From Thermodesulfobacteriota bacterium (GTDB lineage: Bacteria; Desulfobacterota; DSM-4660; Desulfatiglandales; Desulfatiglandaceae): a DNA stretch of 23,978 nt. The notes under the pieces are model-generated. The model saw nothing but the letters and a program-made list of their open reading frames with translations, made no database searches and was not told where the DNA came from. Of the stretch, positions 21,433-23,978 are shown one piece after another. The DNA lies in assembly GCA_028278625.1 (NCBI GenBank), contig JANQDY010000051.1, positions 1 to 23,978 on the forward strand, written 5' to 3'. The position numbers were made by a program, and so were the translations under genes. The first letter of the stretch is position 1, and each line of letters starts with the position of its first letter.

Positions 21433-23412
21433 ATGGAAGATCAAAAGGAAAAAAAACTTGCCCTTATTTTTTCTGAGTATAGACATGAAAAGATAAATAT
21501 AAAGAACAGACTGATGATGATGCCAATGTTGACCAGATTCTGTGATCAAAATGGTTATGTCACAGATAGATATATTGATTATATGGTGGCACGAGCGAAA
21601 GGTGGCGTTGGTATCATTGCAACAGGATTAACTTGCATGACAAAAGACGCTCAATTCAGACCAAATCAGCTTGCCTGTCTTGATGAGACCTATATTGAAG
21701 GTCTCAAAAAGCTTACCGATGCGATACATAAACATGACTGCAAGATACTCCTACAACTGAATCATGCCGGAACCAGATTATCTGAATCACGCTTACCTGG
21801 ATCCATACCTGTAGGACCGACTGCCTTGAGATACATTTCCACGGGGGTTGTACCACATGAACTAACGGTCAAAGAGATTGAAAAAATAATTGATGATTTC
21901 GGCGAATGTGCCAGACGAGCAAGAACAGCAGGTTTTGATGGCGTGGACATACATGGCGCCCATGGCTACCTGTTATCCCAATTCTGCTCTCCCTTTTACA
22001 ATAAAAGACAAGATGAATACGGCGGAAATCCCGAGAGAAGGGCCAAATTATCCGTTGAAATTGTCAAAAGGGTTCGAGAATACTGTGGAAACGATTTCCC
22101 ATTGTTTTATCGGCTGCAAGGCAGTGATTACACGCCGGGTGGGATCGTTATTGAGGAAGCAAAAATACATGCGAAAATGATTGAAGACGCAGGCATCGAT
22201 TTTCTAAATGTGAGCGCCGGCAGCCGGGAAGCAGCGGACATGCAGGTACAGCCCAATCTCTATGATAGAGGATGTCTTTTACATTTAACTGAAGCAATCA
22301 GAAAGGAGGTCAAAGTTCCAATAATTGCTGTCGGAAGAATTGTTGATCCCTTTCAGGCTGAAAAAATATTAAAGGACGGCATCGCGGATATCATTGGAAT
22401 GGCCAGAGCTTTTTTGGCTGATCCGGATTTTCCAAATAAAGCGAGAGAAGGTAGGTATCAAGAGATAAACCAATGCGTCGGATGTAATACAGGCTGTATC
22501 GATAAAGACCTAAAAAAGTACCCCGCTATTACATGTGCAATTAACCCTGAATGCGGGAATGAACACGAAATAAATAAAACCCTACCGCCCAAAAGGAAGA
22601 AAAAAGTAGTGATAGTGGGAGGCGGTCCTGCCGGAATGGCTTGTGCAAAAGCTGCTGCTGAAAGAGGTCATGACGTTACTATTTTTGAGAAAGGTGACAG
22701 TCTTGGAGGGCAGTTATTGGTTGCAAGCGTACCGGAAGGAAAATACGAACTGTCTAAAATACAGAGATGGTACAGCTACCAATTTGAATCCCTTGGCGTC
22801 GATGTTCGGTATAGAACGGTAGCAACCCCATCAATTATTAATGGTATAAACCCAGATACTATTGTACTTGGGACTGGTTCAGAGCCAATAAAACCAAATG
22901 TTCCTGGAATATATGGTGACAATGTTATAACCGCCATTGATGTTTTAAAAGGATATTCTGAAATTGGAGAGAACATTGTTGTTGTTGGAGGCGGTATGAT
23001 TGGATTAGAAATTTCAGAATACTTGGTCAAAAAAGGAAAAAAAGTCGTTATTGTCGAACAACAAAAAAAGGTTGCGATGGATGTCGGGTTGACACAGAGA
23101 CTGGCTCACTGGAGAAGGCTCGTAAGAACGAGAATCCCCATCTATACTGATGCAACATTGTCGGAAGTATTTCATAATGGAATAAACGTCATTATGAAGA
23201 TGGGCATTGAAGATGAAGAAAGAAAAGGTGATGAAAACGTCTTTCTACCTGCTGACAATGTCGTACTGGCAACGGGAATGAAACCAATGAAAATTGAATT
23301 AGAAAAATGGAAAGAAAAAGCGGAAGAGGTATATATGATAGGAGATTGTGTGGAACCATCCCTGCTTATCGATGCAATTCACGCGGGAGCGCGATTGGGT
23401 TTTAAACTATAA
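21433..23412 (+). CDS. Old Yellow Enzyme fused to FAD/NAD(P) oxidoreductase (2,4-dienoyl-CoA reductase/enoate reductase type)
   Basis: A 659-residue protein with three parts. An FMN TIM barrel (about 10-345) has LLQLNHAGTR, HGAHGYLLSQF (174-184), YGGNPERR and IIAVGRIVDPFQAE. A 4Fe-4S site is formed by C348, C351, C355 and C368. A pyridine-nucleotide oxidoreductase half starts at VVIVGGGPAGMA (about 392-403), with a second site IVVVGGGMIGLE and the closing YMIGDC. The length and order match FadH, BaiCD/BaiH and clostridial enoate reductases, which reduce an activated C=C bond with NAD(P)H. It is soluble and contains FMN, FAD and a cluster. It is 18 bases downstream of the GlpA-like gene, so the three flavoenzymes look like one operon. 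The substrate is open: enoyl-CoA, enoate, steroid enone or an aromatic-ring intermediate. Confidence 0.93.
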   Translation: MEDQKEKKLALIFSEYRHEKINIKNRLMMMPMLTRFCDQNGYVTDRYIDYMVARAKGGVGIIATGLTCMTKDAQFRPNQLACLDETYIEGLKKLTDAIHKHDCKILLQLNHAGTRLSESRLPGSIPVGPTALRYISTGVVPHELTVKEIEKIIDDFGECARRARTAGFDGVDIHGAHGYLLSQFCSPFYNKRQDEYGGNPERRAKLSVEIVKRVREYCGNDFPLFYRLQGSDYTPGGIVIEEAKIHAKMIEDAGIDFLNVSAGSREAADMQVQPNLYDRGCLLHLTEAIRKEVKVPIIAVGRIVDPFQAEKILKDGIADIIGMARAFLADPDFPNKAREGRYQEINQCVGCNTGCIDKDLKKYPAITCAINPECGNEHEINKTLPPKRKKKVVIVGGGPAGMACAKAAAERGHDVTIFEKGDSLGGQLLVASVPEGKYELSKIQRWYSYQFESLGVDVRYRTVATPSIINGINPDTIVLGTGSEPIKPNVPGIYGDNVITAIDVLKGYSEIGENIVVVGGGMIGLEISEYLVKKGKKVVIVEQQKKVAMDVGLTQRLAHWRRLVRTRIPIYTDATLSEVFHNGINVIMKMGIEDEERKGDENVFLPADNVVLATGMKPMKIELEKWKEKAEEVYMIGDCVEPSLLIDAIHAGARLGFKL

Positions 23413-23426
23413 GACAGGATTTGAAT

Positions 23427-23648
23427 ATGAACATACTAAGCACCTTGCCCGCAATGCTTCTGGTAGGGACTGTAGGCGGCTGCTTGGGGGTGAAGTGTAA
23501 ATTACCGGCAGGCGCCCTTGTTGGCTCTTTGGTGGCGGTTATCTGCTTCAAGCTCATTGCAAAGGTGGATTGGCAAGTACCAAAGGCGCTTCCGCTGGCC
23601 ATACAGGTCTGGGAGCATTACCGGTTTGTTAATTTCTTTCCTGGGTAA
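23427..23648 (+). pseudogene. AbrB-like membrane protein fragment, probably frameshifted
   Basis: A 73-residue hydrophobic reading frame beginning at ATG 23427, after a weak AGGA site. LLVGTVGGCLGVKCKLPAGALVGSLVAVICF resembles the start of the AbrB-like (ammonia-monooxygenase-regulator type) membrane domain, where the LPAGAL segment is typical, and single-domain members are about 150 residues. After AIQV the text stops looking like the family and ends at TAA 23646-23648. In the +1 frame, the same stretch reads SGSITGLLISFLG, closer to the expected hydrophobic continuation, so a frameshift is likely. A real, very short membrane protein cannot be excluded. It lies 14 bases after the Old Yellow Enzyme gene. 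Confidence 0.4.
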
Positions 23649-23673
23649 GAATTGAGAATGTGAGAAAAATAGC

Positions 23674-23702
23674 TGGACATTTGATTTGTTTACCTCTATG
23701 TT
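23674..23702 (+). promoter_or_regulatory. Sigma-70-like promoter before the DUF4338-like gene
   Basis: TGGACA (23674-23679) and TATGTT (23697-23702) are separated by 17 bases, the consensus spacing, and lie 34 bases before the ATG at 23736. The boxes match 5 of 6 and 4 of 6 consensus bases. It implies that this gene is expressed separately from the flavoenzyme block. Confidence 0.45.
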
Positions 23703-23735
23703 AGGATCGAACGTCGAATCGAACTGGAGGTACAA

Positions 23736-23978
23736 ATGCCCAATGAGATATCAGAACGTTTTTGCGGCAGGCATGTAAACAAGCGAGAAATTGATGACAT
23801 AAGAGAAATTGTCTGCACTTGTAACGGGATCAGCCGCACTGAACTTGCCAATACCGTCTGTGAAATTTTTGGCTGGAAGAGGCCCACGGGAAAGCTTAAG
23901 ACGGTTGAGTGTCGGCAATTTCTTGAAGATCTTCACAACAAAGGGGTCATATCGCTGCCTGAACGCAGGGGTGGCCGA
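23736..23978 (+). CDS. DUF4338/DruA-like or transposase-associated protein, N-terminal part (runs off the window)
   Basis: An open frame of 81 codons from ATG 23736 to the window end, with GGAGG (23726-23730) 5 bases upstream. The text ISRTELANTVCEIFGWKRP, then GKLKTVECRQFLEDLHNKG and VISLPERR, follows the pattern of an N-terminal domain (helical, 'elar.vce...W....g.lk...cr..l..L...g.i.LP') that I associate with DUF4338 proteins, including DruA of the Druantia defence systems, and with some IS-encoded transposases. The C-terminal domain that would decide between them is outside the window. Basic, with a GWKRP turn; DNA binding is plausible. Its presence beside a broken membrane gene suggests a mobile-element or defence-island edge. 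Confidence 0.6.
   Translation, partial: MPNEISERFCGRHVNKREIDDIREIVCTCNGISRTELANTVCEIFGWKRPTGKLKTVECRQFLEDLHNKGVISLPERRGGR

Noticed and set aside
1..23978. tRNA, rRNA, CRISPR arrays or complete insertion sequences
   Set aside because: On reading the gaps I found no cloverleaf, regular repeat-spacer pattern, rRNA segment or complete transposase. Only the partial DUF4338-like gene at the right edge hints at a mobile element.

Overview
All supported genes lie on the + strand. The gene set points to a strict anaerobe, most likely a Desulfobacterota-type sulfate reducer or syntroph. The reasons are a 2-oxoacid:ferredoxin oxidoreductase, an aldehyde:ferredoxin oxidoreductase, HdrB/HdrC-like proteins, an iron-sulfur (class I fumarase type) hydro-lyase, an Old Yellow Enzyme with a 4Fe-4S motif, and no obvious oxygen-dependent enzymes. 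The taxon is an inference from family content, not from a marker gene.

Layout. 1-845: the end of a 2-oxoacid:ferredoxin oxidoreductase operon (beta subunit tail, gamma subunit). 883-3078: an uncharacterised conserved protein and an MmgE/PrpD-family dehydratase-like protein. 3149-8103: a promoter with an operator-like palindrome, then a branched-chain-amino-acid-type ABC importer (binding protein, LivH-type permease, a LivM-LivG fusion, LivF). A perfect 11-bp hairpin separates the binding-protein gene from the permeases. 8143-13166: a catabolic-looking run of MBL-fold hydrolase, iron-type alcohol dehydrogenase, small SCP2-like protein, alpha/beta hydrolase and aldehyde:ferredoxin oxidoreductase. 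13220-18247: a compact redox module of fumarate-reductase-type flavoprotein, an iron-sulfur subunit, hydro-lyase beta and alpha subunits, and HdrC-like and HdrB-like proteins, with several start/stop overlaps. A 54-codon ORF and a hairpin follow. 18528-23412: a visibly AT-richer block of three flavoenzymes (HcnB/GlpB-like, GlpA-like with a BFD-type [2Fe-2S] domain, Old Yellow Enzyme fused to a pyridine-nucleotide oxidoreductase). 23427-23978: a short AbrB-like remnant and the start of a DUF4338/DruA-like or transposase-associated protein, which marks a mobile-element boundary.

How the genes may work together (inference): the importer brings in an organic acid or ester. The hydrolases, alcohol dehydrogenase and aldehyde oxidoreductase turn side groups into acids. 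The hydro-lyase plus FRD-like reductase interconverts a hydroxy-acid, an enoic acid and a saturated acid, with electrons passing through the HdrBC-like proteins instead of a membrane anchor. The best candidate for an undescribed system is this FrdA-FrdB-FumB-FumA-HdrC-HdrB module. Its flavoprotein lacks the covalent-FAD histidine, its iron-sulfur subunit looks like a hybrid of 2Fe-2S ferredoxin and HdrC, and its hydro-lyase has changes at several positions conserved in fumarases. The base composition is mosaic (GC-rich backbone, AT-richer transporter permeases and flavoenzyme block), which suggests assembly from separately acquired pieces.
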